Counted from the first letter of the stretch, positions 27,475-37,143 are shown. The stretch: DNA of 64,000 nt from Photobacterium kishitanii (GCF_003026355.1 NZ_PYON01000005.1:62001-126000); one strand, 5' to 3'. Translations and numbers: made by a program. The notes: a model not told the origin generated them from the sequence alone.

Positions 27475-27799
27475 GCTCATCATCATGGTTTATTTTATTC
27501 CGTTGATGTCTATATAATTGTATTTTAATGCATATTTAAATGTATAAAAAAACAATAAAGTTCAATATTTTCTTTTTTCTTTCTTTTTTTAAAGTAAATA
27601 ATTTATATGACTATTTTTATCTTAAATATTCTTAATGCTATGAAATATAACAAATATATAAAATATTATATTATTAATGAATTTCAATTGGTATATTTTT
27701 ATTGCTATTCTTATCGTTGATACAATGCAAAATACATTGTTGTTACCTATATTTTTTAATATAAATCGAGAATGGCTATTTTCTTAAAGGGTGACTCTA
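27475..27799 (+). other. Very AT-rich upstream region of vpsR
   Basis: About 325 bases with long A/T tracts and no ORF. It presumably holds the vpsR promoter. AAGGG (27787-27791) lies eight bases before the vpsR ATG. Confidence 0.4.
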
Positions 27800-29146
27800 A
27801 TGGTAGCTATAAATGATAAAAAAAAGAGTAATGGACGTTTGATTGCTATGGGGTGTACTTATGAACCTTGGATTGCATTGTTAGAGCAAGCTGGTTGGAA
27901 AACCCATTGTTGTTATGATTTGCGAACAGCTGATGCAATATTAGAAGAGTATAGTCCATGTGTTTGTATTGTTGATTTGAGCAATAATGATTTTAGCTTA
28001 AATAGTATTTCCCAGCGTGCAAATAAAACAAAGCATGTTAAATGGATAGCAATAATAAAAAAAGAGCAATTAAGAATTGATTCTATTTGCCAATTCATTA
28101 ATAACTTCTGTGTCGATTTTTTTTCAACACCAATACCCTCAAGTCAATTATTAGACACGGCAGGTCATCAGCTAGGGATGTTGGATATTGAGTCGACGTC
28201 TTGGATTGATGCTAATCATCAATGTGAAATTGGATTATATGGTGAGTCTAAATCGATTAAACACTTAAGAGATATGGTAAAAAGAGTTGCCATGACTGAT
28301 GTTAATGTTCTTTTGAGTGGTGAACAAGGGGTTGGAAAAGAACTTATCGCAAAGACAATTCATAATTTAAGTAAACGTCGTAATGACGATATAGTTGTAA
28401 TTAATTGTTCTTCATTATCAGAAGATGATCAACGCACTGCTTTTTTAGATCCACTTCGACATACAAGTTCGAATGATATTATTACTAATGGGACGGTGCT
28501 ATTCAATGGTATCGAAGAGCTTTCTAAACCATTACAGTTGAAATTGCTTAATTATTTACAACAACCAGAAAATGAAAAATTAAATGATCAAGGTTTTTTT
28601 GATGTACGTGTGATTACTTCATCAAGTATCGATTTAGAACTAGCGGTTAAAAATGATAACTTTAATAAAGAACTTTATTATCGGTTAAATGTATTCCATG
28701 TTGTAGTACCTACATTAAGAGAACGTGGTGCTGATATTATTTTATTAGCTGAGTATTATTTGCAAAAATACTCTAAGGAATATAATACGCTCGCAATGCA
28801 TTACAGTGAAGAGGCCAAGCAACTATTACTTCGATATAACTGGCCAGGTAATGTCCGTGAATTAATCAATCAAGTTAAGCGGGTTTCATTATTAAATGAT
28901 AGTAATGAAGTTAGCTTGGATCATTTTGACTTACCGAAGAAAAATAATATTAAACAAAGTTTACGAACGATTAAAGATGAAGCCGAAAAGGATGTATTAG
29001 TCGCTATGCTTGAGGCACACAAGGGGCAAGTAGCATCTGCGGCGAAAGATCTTGGTGTATCACGGGCCACAATGTACCGTTTACTCAATAAGCATAATAT
29101 TATTCCCGATGTACGTTATTGTAATGGTGGGTACGCGACTGATTAG
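27800..29146 (+). CDS. vpsR: VpsR-type biofilm transcription regulator
   Basis: The 448-residue protein has a receiver-like N-terminus (1-125), a degenerate AAA+ domain (about 145-375) and a C-terminal Fis-type helix-turn-helix (SAAKDLGVSRATMYRLL). Asp59 in CVCIVDLSN sits where V. cholerae VpsR has its key Asp59. Walker A is GEQGVGKE (174-181). The Walker B region GTVLFNGIEEL lacks the usual LDEI acidic pair, and the sigma-54-contacting GAFTGA loop is absent. Known VpsR activates exopolysaccharide genes with sigma-70 RNA polymerase and c-di-GMP; that role is inferred here, and fits the nearby GGDEF and EAL genes. ATG 27800 is used in place of GTG 27791. Confidence 0.83.
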   Translation: MVAINDKKKSNGRLIAMGCTYEPWIALLEQAGWKTHCCYDLRTADAILEEYSPCVCIVDLSNNDFSLNSISQRANKTKHVKWIAIIKKEQLRIDSICQFINNFCVDFFSTPIPSSQLLDTAGHQLGMLDIESTSWIDANHQCEIGLYGESKSIKHLRDMVKRVAMTDVNVLLSGEQGVGKELIAKTIHNLSKRRNDDIVVINCSSLSEDDQRTAFLDPLRHTSSNDIITNGTVLFNGIEELSKPLQLKLLNYLQQPENEKLNDQGFFDVRVITSSSIDLELAVKNDNFNKELYYRLNVFHVVVPTLRERGADIILLAEYYLQKYSKEYNTLAMHYSEEAKQLLLRYNWPGNVRELINQVKRVSLLNDSNEVSLDHFDLPKKNNIKQSLRTIKDEAEKDVLVAMLEAHKGQVASAAKDLGVSRATMYRLLNKHNIIPDVRYCNGGYATD

Positions 29147-30082
29147 TTATGTATGTGACGAAGAATGAACAGCTAATGTAAACAACAATGGACAGTGATC
29201 ACTGAGTGTAAATTGTGATAGTTGCTGTTTATCATACTGAATCTGATGTTGATTAAGAGCTTTAATATTTGTGGTCGTGAAAAGATGATCGATGAGCGTT
29301 CTGTAGGTACGATAGCGGGTTACTTTGCTGGCTAACTTTACCGTACAATTAGCATTAATTGCAGCAGAAACGTGGTGGATAGTTGTTGGATCGTTAGTAA
29401 TTTTATCGATAAATTTTTTACTGGATTTAATGCGGTGGTTAAAATCACCAACAATGATGAAAGGTTGTGATATTGCTTGTTGAGTACTAACCCAATGCTC
29501 AATCAATTTAAGCTGCTGGGCCAGAGTTTTACATGATCTACCTTTTTGTTGGGCCAATTGTTTAGCCGTAAAACAACCTGATTTTAGATGAAGATTAAGT
29601 AAAATAATTGATTGTTTATTAATGGTAATACGTATCATACTGCCATAACGTAATTTGTTTTTAAAAGGCATTGAATTACCTGTTGCGATAGCTGGAGAGC
29701 TTAGTTGTGATAAATCAGTTATATCTTCAATATCAATACCATGCTTAATCGCAAATCCTGTGTATTGATTATTTATTTTAAAACTATCTTGTGGACTATT
29801 GGTTCGTGAGGAAAGATATATTTTATAGTGTTGTTGATTGATTACTTGGTATAAAGCCTCGGTACTGTCTACCTCTTGAAATGCGAGGATGTCGGGTGAA
29901 TGAATGGCAAATAGTTGTTTTAAGGCTTGATAATCTGCCGCTGAGCGTACGATAGGTGATTTGGGATTTAGCGATAGCCATTGCATATTCCAACTCATGA
30001 GAGTGAAAGGTTGAGCGTAGCTATCGCTTATTGGCAGTAATAGTAGTAACAAGGCGAAAATAGGCATAGTTATTATCATCAT
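29147..30082 (-). CDS. Secreted endonuclease/exonuclease/phosphatase family protein
   Basis: The 311-residue protein has a signal peptide (hydrophobic residues 6-17, SYAQ cleavage) and the EEP fold signatures: SWNMQWLS (Asn), DILAFQEVD (Glu), LNLHLKSGC, IVGDFNHR (Asp-Asn) and SDHCPLLF (final Asp-His). It is expected to be a periplasmic or extracellular phosphodiesterase, possibly a nuclease. Its stop codon abuts that of vpsR with no space, so the two genes converge without a separate terminator. The substrate is unknown. Confidence 0.8.
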   Translation of the reverse strand: MMIITMPIFALLLLLLPISDSYAQPFTLMSWNMQWLSLNPKSPIVRSAADYQALKQLFAIHSPDILAFQEVDSTEALYQVINQQHYKIYLSSRTNSPQDSFKINNQYTGFAIKHGIDIEDITDLSQLSSPAIATGNSMPFKNKLRYGSMIRITINKQSIILLNLHLKSGCFTAKQLAQQKGRSCKTLAQQLKLIEHWVSTQQAISQPFIIVGDFNHRIKSSKKFIDKITNDPTTIHHVSAAINANCTVKLASKVTRYRTYRTLIDHLFTTTNIKALNQHQIQYDKQQLSQFTLSDHCPLLFTLAVHSSSHT

Positions 30083-30204
30083 GATTGGCTTGATATTGAC
30101 TATGCCTGATCTATTTTAAATACTTAATTATTTATAGTTTGTGATTATCCATAGTATGGCGCTAGTTACTGTTTAGAGTAATAATGCCTTAACACTTTTC
30201 ATCT

Positions 30205-31311
30205 TTATGTGCCGTAATATTGATTACGTCCTAATTCCTTCGCTTTATAAAGATAGCTATCTGCAACATCAATTAATTGACTAGGAAGTTGATTCGCTTT
30301 CAATGTGGCAATACCTTGGCTGACGGTGACAGTTTGACTAATATCAGAGTTTGGATGGGTAATCGCTAAGCTTGCTACATTTTGTTGAATGCGGTGAGCA
30401 ACACAACGTGCACCTTGGTTATCAGTATTAGGCAGTAAGACCACAAATTCCTCACCACCATAACGAGATACGGTGTCACTACTCCTCAATAAACTATTTT
30501 GGATTGTCGTCGCCACTGATTTTAAACACATATCACCTTTAACATGTCCGAGGTTGTCGTTAAAAAGTTTAAAATAGTCAATATCAATTAAGATAATTGA
30601 AAGTGGTTGGTGGTAATGCTTTGCATTGATAATTTGTTTATTAATTGCAAAATCAAAAAAACGACGATTATTAATTTGTGTTAATTGATCCGTAAAAGAT
30701 ATTTTTGCCAGCTGTTTTAGCAAACGTTTGTTGTCATGTTCTTGCTTAATGCGAGTAGTGAACCATTTAAAGAGTAGCTGTCGGCCAGATTCAATAATGA
30801 TTATAGTAATAGCGAGCTTGGTTAAAGCAAAGAGTAGGTCAAATCGAGGATCTTCAATACTGTACCAAGTGGTAAAAACTAAAATAGGAATCGTTGCGAG
30901 ATAAACAGCGGTGCGATATGCATAAAAGCTAAGTAGTACAACAAGAAATAATAGATTAGCTACAATTTCAACAATAACATAGGCATGACCTAAGTTATTA
31001 AGGTTTATAATAGCCCCTCCCCATGTTAATCCGAATAACAAAGCATAACTAGATGAAACTATTCTGTAATGCTGAAGGGTTTTATTGTGGGCAAAAAAAA
31101 GCCATCCAAGGGCAAAGAGCAGTGCTTGAATACTAAAACCTACAGTGGTTAATAATAAATCATTATTTTTGGTGTTAAAAAAATCGATCCAAATAACAAC
31201 GGTAATGAGCATTATTGTGATTAAAGAGATTTTAGATGCCCAAATAAAACCAATACGAAGATTTTTAAATATCGTGTTGTCAATGCGCGTATTGAGTGAT
31301 GACAAATCCAT
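30205..31311 (-). CDS. Membrane-bound diguanylate cyclase (GGDEF)
   Basis: The 368-residue protein has six or so membrane segments (residues 20-180) and a C-terminal GGDEF domain. The active site GGEEF is at 285-289 and the inhibitory RxxD motif (R276-SSD279) precedes it at the right spacing, so it is probably an active, feedback-inhibited cyclase making c-di-GMP from two GTP. DIDYFKLFND and the LTQINNRR helix are intact. The membrane part is not a named sensor family to me. It lies between the EEP gene and nrdD, near vpsR. Confidence 0.88.
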   Translation of the reverse strand: MDLSSLNTRIDNTIFKNLRIGFIWASKISLITIMLITVVIWIDFFNTKNNDLLLTTVGFSIQALLFALGWLFFAHNKTLQHYRIVSSSYALLFGLTWGGAIINLNNLGHAYVIVEIVANLLFLVVLLSFYAYRTAVYLATIPILVFTTWYSIEDPRFDLLFALTKLAITIIIIESGRQLLFKWFTTRIKQEHDNKRLLKQLAKISFTDQLTQINNRRFFDFAINKQIINAKHYHQPLSIILIDIDYFKLFNDNLGHVKGDMCLKSVATTIQNSLLRSSDTVSRYGGEEFVVLLPNTDNQGARCVAHRIQQNVASLAITHPNSDISQTVTVSQGIATLKANQLPSQLIDVADSYLYKAKELGRNQYYGT

Positions 31312-31500
31312 GTGTTACATCCATGATTATTGAATAGAGGATAGTCTCAAGAATTGCACGAAAGGCAAGTAATTTTTTAAAAATATTGAATGAATGTGAT
31401 GATAAATTTATTGACAATGGGCTTTATAAATAAGCTTACATTCGAAAATTTGTGGCGCTTCATAATCATCGTTCACAAGACAAACTGCTCGTGCTAAAAA

Positions 31501-31514
31501 TTGATCTCGATCAA
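31501..31514 (+). promoter_or_regulatory. FNR box upstream of nrdD
   Basis: TTGATCTCGATCAA is a perfect match to the TTGATnnnnATCAA consensus, 118 bases before the nrdD start. It fits anaerobic activation of the class III reductase. Confidence 0.8.
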
Positions 31515-31542
31515 GGTTTCTTTGCGCCAGATCGCGCCTAAT

Positions 31543-31589
31543 ACACCACATCTTGTTGCCGCTTATAAATAGAACACTATATTTTGTGT
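31543..31589 (+). promoter_or_regulatory. Paired NrdR boxes upstream of nrdD
   Basis: ACACTATATTTTGTGT (31574-31589) matches the NrdR consensus ACACwATATaTwGTGT almost fully. A weaker copy, ACACCACATCTTGTTG (31543-31558), lies exactly 31 bases upstream, three helical turns, which is the spacing typical of NrdR tandem sites. NrdR represses nrd genes when dATP is high. Confidence 0.8.
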
Positions 31590-31631
31590 TTAAGTGACAG
31601 TGTCATTTTTCTGTGATTTTAGGAGCCTTGT

Positions 31632-33767
31632 GTGAATCCTGTAGTAATAAAGCGTGATGGTTGCCGTGTATCCTTCGATGTTTTACGCGTAAAAGAAGCC
31701 GTTCTTGGGGCAGCAAATTCCATCAGCGATTCAGAGTGTCATACAATGGATGAGGCTTATGCTACCTCAGTGGCTGAAGCGGTATTAGCGCAATTTGCTG
31801 ATACAGAGAATGTTGATATTCATGCTATTCAAGAAGCGGTAGAAACGCAGCTTATGGCAGGCCCACACAAGATTGTAGCTCGTGCTTATATTGAATATCG
31901 TCATGATCGTGATATTTCTCGTGAGAAGAAAAGTCGCCTGAATAATGAGATCCGTGGCTTAATTGAGCAAAGCAATGCTTCATTGTTAAATGAAAATGCA
32001 AACAAAGACAGTAAAGTGATTCCGACACAACGTGATCTACTTGCTGGTATTGTTGCTAAGCATTATGCAACTCAGCATTTGTTACCCCGTGATATTGTTA
32101 AAGCACATGAAAGCGGTGAGATTCACTACCATGATTTAGATTATTCACCTTTTTTCCCAATGTTTAACTGTATGCTGATCGATCTAGACGGCATGTTAAC
32201 GCATGGCTTTAAAATGGGTAACGCAGAAATTGATACACCTAAATCAATTTCTACAGCAACAGCAGTAACTGCTCAAATTATTGCACAAGTTGCAAGCCAT
32301 ATTTATGGTGGTACAACGATTAACCGTATTGATGAGGTGTTAGCACCTTATGTTACCGTTAGCTATGCTAAGCATTTAGAGGTAGCGACAGAGTGGGGGA
32401 TTGCTGATCCGATTGCTTTTGCACAAGCGCGTACCCATAAAGAATGCTACGACGCATTTCAATCACTAGAATATGAAGTAAACACGCTTCACACCGCGAA
32501 TGGTCAAACTCCTTTTGTAACATTTGGCTTTGGTTTAGGCATATCGTGGGAATCGCGTTTAATTCAACAATCTATTCTTAAAAACCGTATTGCAGGTTTA
32601 GGTAAAAATCATAAAACAGCAGTATTCCCGAAGCTTGTTTTTGCAATTAAAGATGGTCTTAACCATAAACAAGGCGATGCTAACTACGATATTAAGCAAT
32701 TAGCGTTAGAGTGTGCATCTAAGCGTATGTATCCTGATATTTTAAACTATGACAAATTGGTTGAAGTAACAGGTTCGTTTAAAACCCCAATGGGTTGTCG
32801 TAGTTTCCTTGGTCCTTATGAAGAAAATGGTGAACTGATTCATGAAGGCCGAAACAACCTTGGTGTAGTCAGTATTAACTTGCCACGCATTGCTTTAGAA
32901 GCAAAAGGTGATGAAGCGCGTTTCTTTGAAATTTTAGATGAGCGTTTGGCATTATCTCGTCGTGCTCTGGATACACGTATTACTCGTTTAAACGGTGTAA
33001 AAGCGCGTGTAGCTCCTATCCTTTATATGGAAGGCGCATGTGGCGTGCGTTTAAAAGAAGATGATGATGTATCAGAAATCTTCAAAAATGGTCGAGCTTC
33101 AATTTCATTAGGTTATATCGGTATTCATGAAACAGTGAATGCATTATATGGCAATAAGACCCATGTTTATGATAGTGAAATGCTACGTGAAAAAGCGGTA
33201 GCTATTGTTCAACGCTTACGTGACGCAACAGATGCATGGAAGGAAGAGTCTGGTTATGGCTTTAGTCTTTACAGCACCCCAAGTGAAAATTTATGTAGCC
33301 GCTTCTGTGCAATTGATACCAAAGAATTTGGTGTGGTTGACGGTGTAACGGATCGTGGTTTTTATACTAATAGCTTCCATCTAGATGTTGAGAAAAAAGT
33401 TAATCCATATGACAAGATTGACTTTGAAATGGCATATCCAGATATCGCGAATGGTGGTTTTATTTGTTACGGCGAATACCCAAATATTCAGCATAATCTT
33501 GAAGCATTAGAAAATGTCTGGGATTACAGTTATACCCGAGTACCATATTACGGTACTAATACGCCTATTGATGAATGTTATGATTGCGGCTTTACTGGTG
33601 AGTTTGATTGTACAAGTAAAGGTTTTACTTGCCCTAAGTGTGGTAACCATGAGCCATCACGAGTTTCTGTAACGCGCCGTGTATGTGGTTACTTAGGTAG
33701 TCCAGATGCTCGTCCATTTAACTTTGGTAAGCAAGAAGAAGTTAAACGTCGCGTTAAGCACATGTAA
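31632..33767 (+). CDS. nrdD: Anaerobic ribonucleoside-triphosphate reductase (class III)
   Basis: NrdD makes dNTPs from NTPs without oxygen using a glycyl radical. The 711-residue protein has an N-terminal ATP-cone (VIKRDGCRVSFDVLRVKEAV), the catalytic barrel, a zinc site near the C-terminus (CYDCG and CPKCGN) and the radical loop RRVCGYLG with Gly at about 686. It starts with GTG behind AGGAG. FNR and NrdR sites lie upstream. The activase nrdG follows after 114 bases. Confidence 0.96.
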   Translation: MNPVVIKRDGCRVSFDVLRVKEAVLGAANSISDSECHTMDEAYATSVAEAVLAQFADTENVDIHAIQEAVETQLMAGPHKIVARAYIEYRHDRDISREKKSRLNNEIRGLIEQSNASLLNENANKDSKVIPTQRDLLAGIVAKHYATQHLLPRDIVKAHESGEIHYHDLDYSPFFPMFNCMLIDLDGMLTHGFKMGNAEIDTPKSISTATAVTAQIIAQVASHIYGGTTINRIDEVLAPYVTVSYAKHLEVATEWGIADPIAFAQARTHKECYDAFQSLEYEVNTLHTANGQTPFVTFGFGLGISWESRLIQQSILKNRIAGLGKNHKTAVFPKLVFAIKDGLNHKQGDANYDIKQLALECASKRMYPDILNYDKLVEVTGSFKTPMGCRSFLGPYEENGELIHEGRNNLGVVSINLPRIALEAKGDEARFFEILDERLALSRRALDTRITRLNGVKARVAPILYMEGACGVRLKEDDDVSEIFKNGRASISLGYIGIHETVNALYGNKTHVYDSEMLREKAVAIVQRLRDATDAWKEESGYGFSLYSTPSENLCSRFCAIDTKEFGVVDGVTDRGFYTNSFHLDVEKKVNPYDKIDFEMAYPDIANGGFICYGEYPNIQHNLEALENVWDYSYTRVPYYGTNTPIDECYDCGFTGEFDCTSKGFTCPKCGNHEPSRVSVTRRVCGYLGSPDARPFNFGKQEEVKRRVKHM

Positions 33768-33800
33768 GTATTATTAATAACGCAGTCGAGTTGTAAAACA

Positions 33801-33826
33801 AGAAGTGCTTTAGAGCACTTCTTTTA
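33801..33826 (+). terminator. Hairpin with T-run between nrdD and nrdG
   Basis: AGAAGTGCT and AGCACTTCT pair perfectly around TTAG, followed by TTTATTTG. It lies inside the nrdDG unit and may lower nrdG relative to nrdD, or nrdG may have its own promoter. Confidence 0.65.
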
Positions 33827-33881
33827 TTTGTAAGCGTTGCTTGAATGATTCGGCGCTAGCTTTAGTTAATCGAGATCGAAA

Positions 33882-34355
33882 ATGAATTACCACAATTATT
33901 ACCCTGTCGATATTGTTAATGGTCCGGGTACTCGTGTAACACTCTTTGTTTCTGGCTGTGTACATCAATGCAAGGGGTGTTATAACCAAAGTACTTGGCG
34001 TTTAGATGCGGGTCATCCGTTTACCCAAGAGATGGAAGATCAGGTTATTAATGACCTTAATGATACGCGTATTAAACGTCGAGGCTTATCGCTTTCTGGC
34101 GGTGATCCTCTTCATCCTAAAAATGTTGCGGCTGTATTGAAATTAGTACAACGTGTACGTCGAGAGTGCAGTGGAAAAGATATTTGGCTATGGACGGGGT
34201 ATTTATTCTCTGAGCTCACAGTAGAACAACAACAAATTGCTAACTTAATCGATGTGATGGTTGATGGGAAATATGATCAAACGCAACGAAATCCTTCCTT
34301 GGTATGGAAAGGAAGTGAGAATCAGGTTATCCATTATTTTAAGATCGATAATTAG
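33882..34355 (+). CDS. nrdG: Anaerobic ribonucleotide reductase activating enzyme
   Basis: NrdG is the radical SAM activase that abstracts hydrogen from the NrdD glycine. The 157-residue protein has the [4Fe-4S] motif C26-x3-C30-x2-C33 (SGCVHQCKGCYNQ), the SAM-binding LSGGDPL and the conserved DIWLWTGY. It lies downstream of nrdD on the same strand; the intervening hairpin suggests partial uncoupling. Confidence 0.95.
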   Translation: MNYHNYYPVDIVNGPGTRVTLFVSGCVHQCKGCYNQSTWRLDAGHPFTQEMEDQVINDLNDTRIKRRGLSLSGGDPLHPKNVAAVLKLVQRVRRECSGKDIWLWTGYLFSELTVEQQQIANLIDVMVDGKYDQTQRNPSLVWKGSENQVIHYFKIDN

Positions 34356-34715
34356 TAGTAGGTTATTAAGTAACCGACACTCGCTATGGTTCAGTAGTGT
34401 TTTGTAAGAAAGATGTTATGCGAGTGTTTTAATTTGTATGTTTTATGGACTTATCCACTGTTTCTGTGCATAACTATGGGAAAAGGTGGTGAATGGTTAC
34501 TGGCTGCCATTGCTGCAGTTGAGCTTTTTTCTATAACTTAAAACTGTATGTGGAATATATTGACCGTATTTTTATAGCTAATTATTGATTTTTAGATGAA
34601 ATTTGTTTGTTCTTTATTTAAAAATGACTATATTTGAGATGATTTTTTTTACAATATAGTTACCATTAATTATATCTATTTAGTTTAAGCGTTTAGTATA
34701 GAAGCAGAAAATATT
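34356..34715 (+). other. Intergenic region before the EIIC-EAL gene
   Basis: This 360-base region contains no ORF I can support. The last 150 bases are very AT-rich and likely carry the promoter. An imperfect GGTTA/TAACC palindrome at about 34361-34375 just after nrdG is too short to call a terminator. Confidence 0.35.
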
Positions 34716-36770
34716 ATGCCAATGTTTAAAAAGATGTCTTATTTATCTGCGAATAAATATCTGGTTGCAGTTTCGAATGTTTTTTTAATGGCATTACCGT
34801 TGGTATTAATTTCGACATTTTGTGAGCTAGTTGCAGTTGTTTGTGATCATTTCAATTTTAATGATCTTGGTCAAACAGTACATTATGTCGGCCAAACAAC
34901 AGGGATTATGATTCCTATTTTGGTTAATTTCTATTTAGCCACTTATTTATCAGCAGTAAAATGTATTCCAAAAGGAACGGTGATCGCAACATCATTAACG
35001 GTATTTTTTATTGTTTCTTATCAATGGAATTTAATATCACCATTAATTCCTTTACCAAATAACTTTCCAATATCATTACTGACTGCGTATGTTTCTTGTG
35101 AAATTATTGCTAAGCTAAAAAATATTAGAGTATTTAAAATAAAATCGGATGATTCATTTATTGATATTTCTATGAGTATGTTGGCAGGTTCAATTGCCAC
35201 TATTTCAATGGTACTATCTATAAGTTTCTTATTTCGTAAAATATTTGAACAGGCATCAACATTAATTTCTTGGTCACTTATTCCCCGGTTAGATCCAACC
35301 TCATTTTTTGATGGACTCATTTATGAAGTGTTACGTGGTTTATTGTGGTCAATAGGGATTAATGGTCATAATATTCTGCACACTTATAAAACAGAACTCT
35401 ATAATGTTACTATGGTAAATATTACCGAGTGGCATAATTTTGGTGCGGATCTTAATATATTAAGTACTAATTTTTATGATTTTTTTACCGGTATCGGTGG
35501 TAGCGGTAATATGCTAAGTTTAGCTCTCTGCATGTTGTTTTTTGCGAAAAGTAAAGGTTATAAAATACTAGCTAAAGCTGCTTTGTTGCTCTGCCTTTTT
35601 AATGTTAATGAGCCAATTTTATATGGTGTTCCTATCATATTTAATCCGGTTATGATTATCCCATTTTTATTAGTGCCTGCGGTGAGTTTTGTTATTGCTT
35701 ATGGTGCTATTTATATTGGTATTGTGCCACACTTAACCGAAGTCCATAGTTGGTTAATGCCACCGATTATTAGTGGTTATGTAGCAACGGGTGGTTCAAT
35801 AGCTGGCGCTATATTACAATTACTATTAATAGTGCTTGGCATAGTTATATATTTACCATTTTTTAGATTAATGGATAAACGTAGTTTAGGTATTGGTGTT
35901 TCAGATATCTTTTCTAATCGTTTATTTACGAGTGATGAAATTGAGGTTAAAACCCGTTTAACCAGTTTTATCCCTTCATTACATAATAATCTTACCGCTC
36001 AACGAGAAATTGAAAAGCTACAGACGGAAGGTGAGTTTATTCTTTATTTTCAGCCTCAAGTAGATATAAAAAATAATAAAGTGAGTGGGTGTGAAGTATT
36101 GATTCGTTTTAGGAATCACCAAGGGCAGATTTTGCCACCTACATTTATACCAGCTTTTAATCAGTTAGGATTAATGCCTGAACTTGATTTATGGGTGCTA
36201 GATAAAGCGATAAAAGCAGCGGAAAGATTTATTGTTGTTAACCCTAACTTCAAATTATCGATTAATATTTCACCGGACACTGTGCTTTCAAAAAATTTCG
36301 TTAATACTCTTAAAAACCGTATTATTGATAGTTCGTTGTCTTTTTGTCATATAGAACTAGAATTTACCGAAGAGTTATTGATTTTAGATGAGGCTAAAGT
36401 CACTCAGGTAATGTCACAATTACAACATTTGGGTATTTCTGTAGCGTTAGATGATTTTGGTACTGGATATTCATCACTGGCTTACTTATCACGTTTTGAA
36501 TTTAATAAGGTTAAGATTGATCGTTCTTTAGTTTTGAACCTTGATAGTCAACGTGGCAAAGAGTTGTTCAAAATAGCTGTTCAATTGGGAAAAATTACTC
36601 AGGCAGATATTGTGGTTGAGGGCGTTGAGCAACAAGCAGAATTAGATTTCATTGCTTCATTAGGTGTACGTTATATCCAAGGTTTTTATTTTTATAAGCC
36701 AATGGCTGAAGATGAGCTATTTCAACGTGGCTTACTCACTTCACAGCAGTGTGAAGCTGTTGATAATTAA
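34716..36770 (+). CDS. PTS EIIC-like membrane domain fused to an EAL c-di-GMP phosphodiesterase
   Basis: The 684-residue fusion has about ten membrane segments (residues 1-395) that resemble lactose/cellobiose-type phosphotransferase EIIC, including FNVNEPILYGVPIIFNPVMI, the sugar-site signature. A linker of about 45 residues leads to an EAL domain (430-675). The catalytic motifs are E460-VLIR, ISPDT, ELEFTEE, LDDFGTGYSSL, KIDRS and VVEGVE, so hydrolysis of c-di-GMP to pGpG is expected. No EIIA or EIIB is encoded nearby, so the EIIC part probably senses a sugar rather than transporting it. The gene is monocistronic, close to vpsR and a GGDEF gene. Confidence 0.88.
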   Translation: MPMFKKMSYLSANKYLVAVSNVFLMALPLVLISTFCELVAVVCDHFNFNDLGQTVHYVGQTTGIMIPILVNFYLATYLSAVKCIPKGTVIATSLTVFFIVSYQWNLISPLIPLPNNFPISLLTAYVSCEIIAKLKNIRVFKIKSDDSFIDISMSMLAGSIATISMVLSISFLFRKIFEQASTLISWSLIPRLDPTSFFDGLIYEVLRGLLWSIGINGHNILHTYKTELYNVTMVNITEWHNFGADLNILSTNFYDFFTGIGGSGNMLSLALCMLFFAKSKGYKILAKAALLLCLFNVNEPILYGVPIIFNPVMIIPFLLVPAVSFVIAYGAIYIGIVPHLTEVHSWLMPPIISGYVATGGSIAGAILQLLLIVLGIVIYLPFFRLMDKRSLGIGVSDIFSNRLFTSDEIEVKTRLTSFIPSLHNNLTAQREIEKLQTEGEFILYFQPQVDIKNNKVSGCEVLIRFRNHQGQILPPTFIPAFNQLGLMPELDLWVLDKAIKAAERFIVVNPNFKLSINISPDTVLSKNFVNTLKNRIIDSSLSFCHIELEFTEELLILDEAKVTQVMSQLQHLGISVALDDFGTGYSSLAYLSRFEFNKVKIDRSLVLNLDSQRGKELFKIAVQLGKITQADIVVEGVEQQAELDFIASLGVRYIQGFYFYKPMAEDELFQRGLLTSQQCEAVDN

Positions 36771-36870
36771 CACACTGTAAAGTAAATCATTACAGTAAAG
36801 ACGGTTCTACTTCCATCTTGAGCCCTTATACGGTAAATTCGCTCTCCTTTTATGCTCTATTGGGGACGTT

Positions 36871-37134
36871 ATGTCACGTACTATTGTTTATACCTACAAA
36901 GAAGAAGAAAAGCGCTTAATTTTCTCTTTTGATATACACCGTAACATTCATGAAGCGGTAGCTGCTGCTGAAGGTATTGATTTAACGACATTCCTAAAAA
37001 TGGAGCAGCAAGTTGAAGCTGTATCGACCTGTAGTAAAGCAGGACGAGAATATCGTGATAGTTACTTTCGTAAGTTAGGTTTTGGTAAAATAGCTTTAGC
37101 TAAAAAAGAAAACCGTGGTGTCGGTGAAAAGTAA
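36871..37134 (+). CDS. Small conserved protein, DUF2960-like
   Basis: The 87-residue basic protein contains HRNIHEAVAAAEGIDLTTFL and FRKLGFGKIALAKKE. It resembles the Vibrio DUF2960 family from memory, whose function is unknown. GGGGACGTT lies just upstream of the ATG and a terminator just downstream. Confidence 0.7.
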   Translation: MSRTIVYTYKEEEKRLIFSFDIHRNIHEAVAAAEGIDLTTFLKMEQQVEAVSTCSKAGREYRDSYFRKLGFGKIALAKKENRGVGEK

Positions 37135-37143
37135 ATTATTTAT

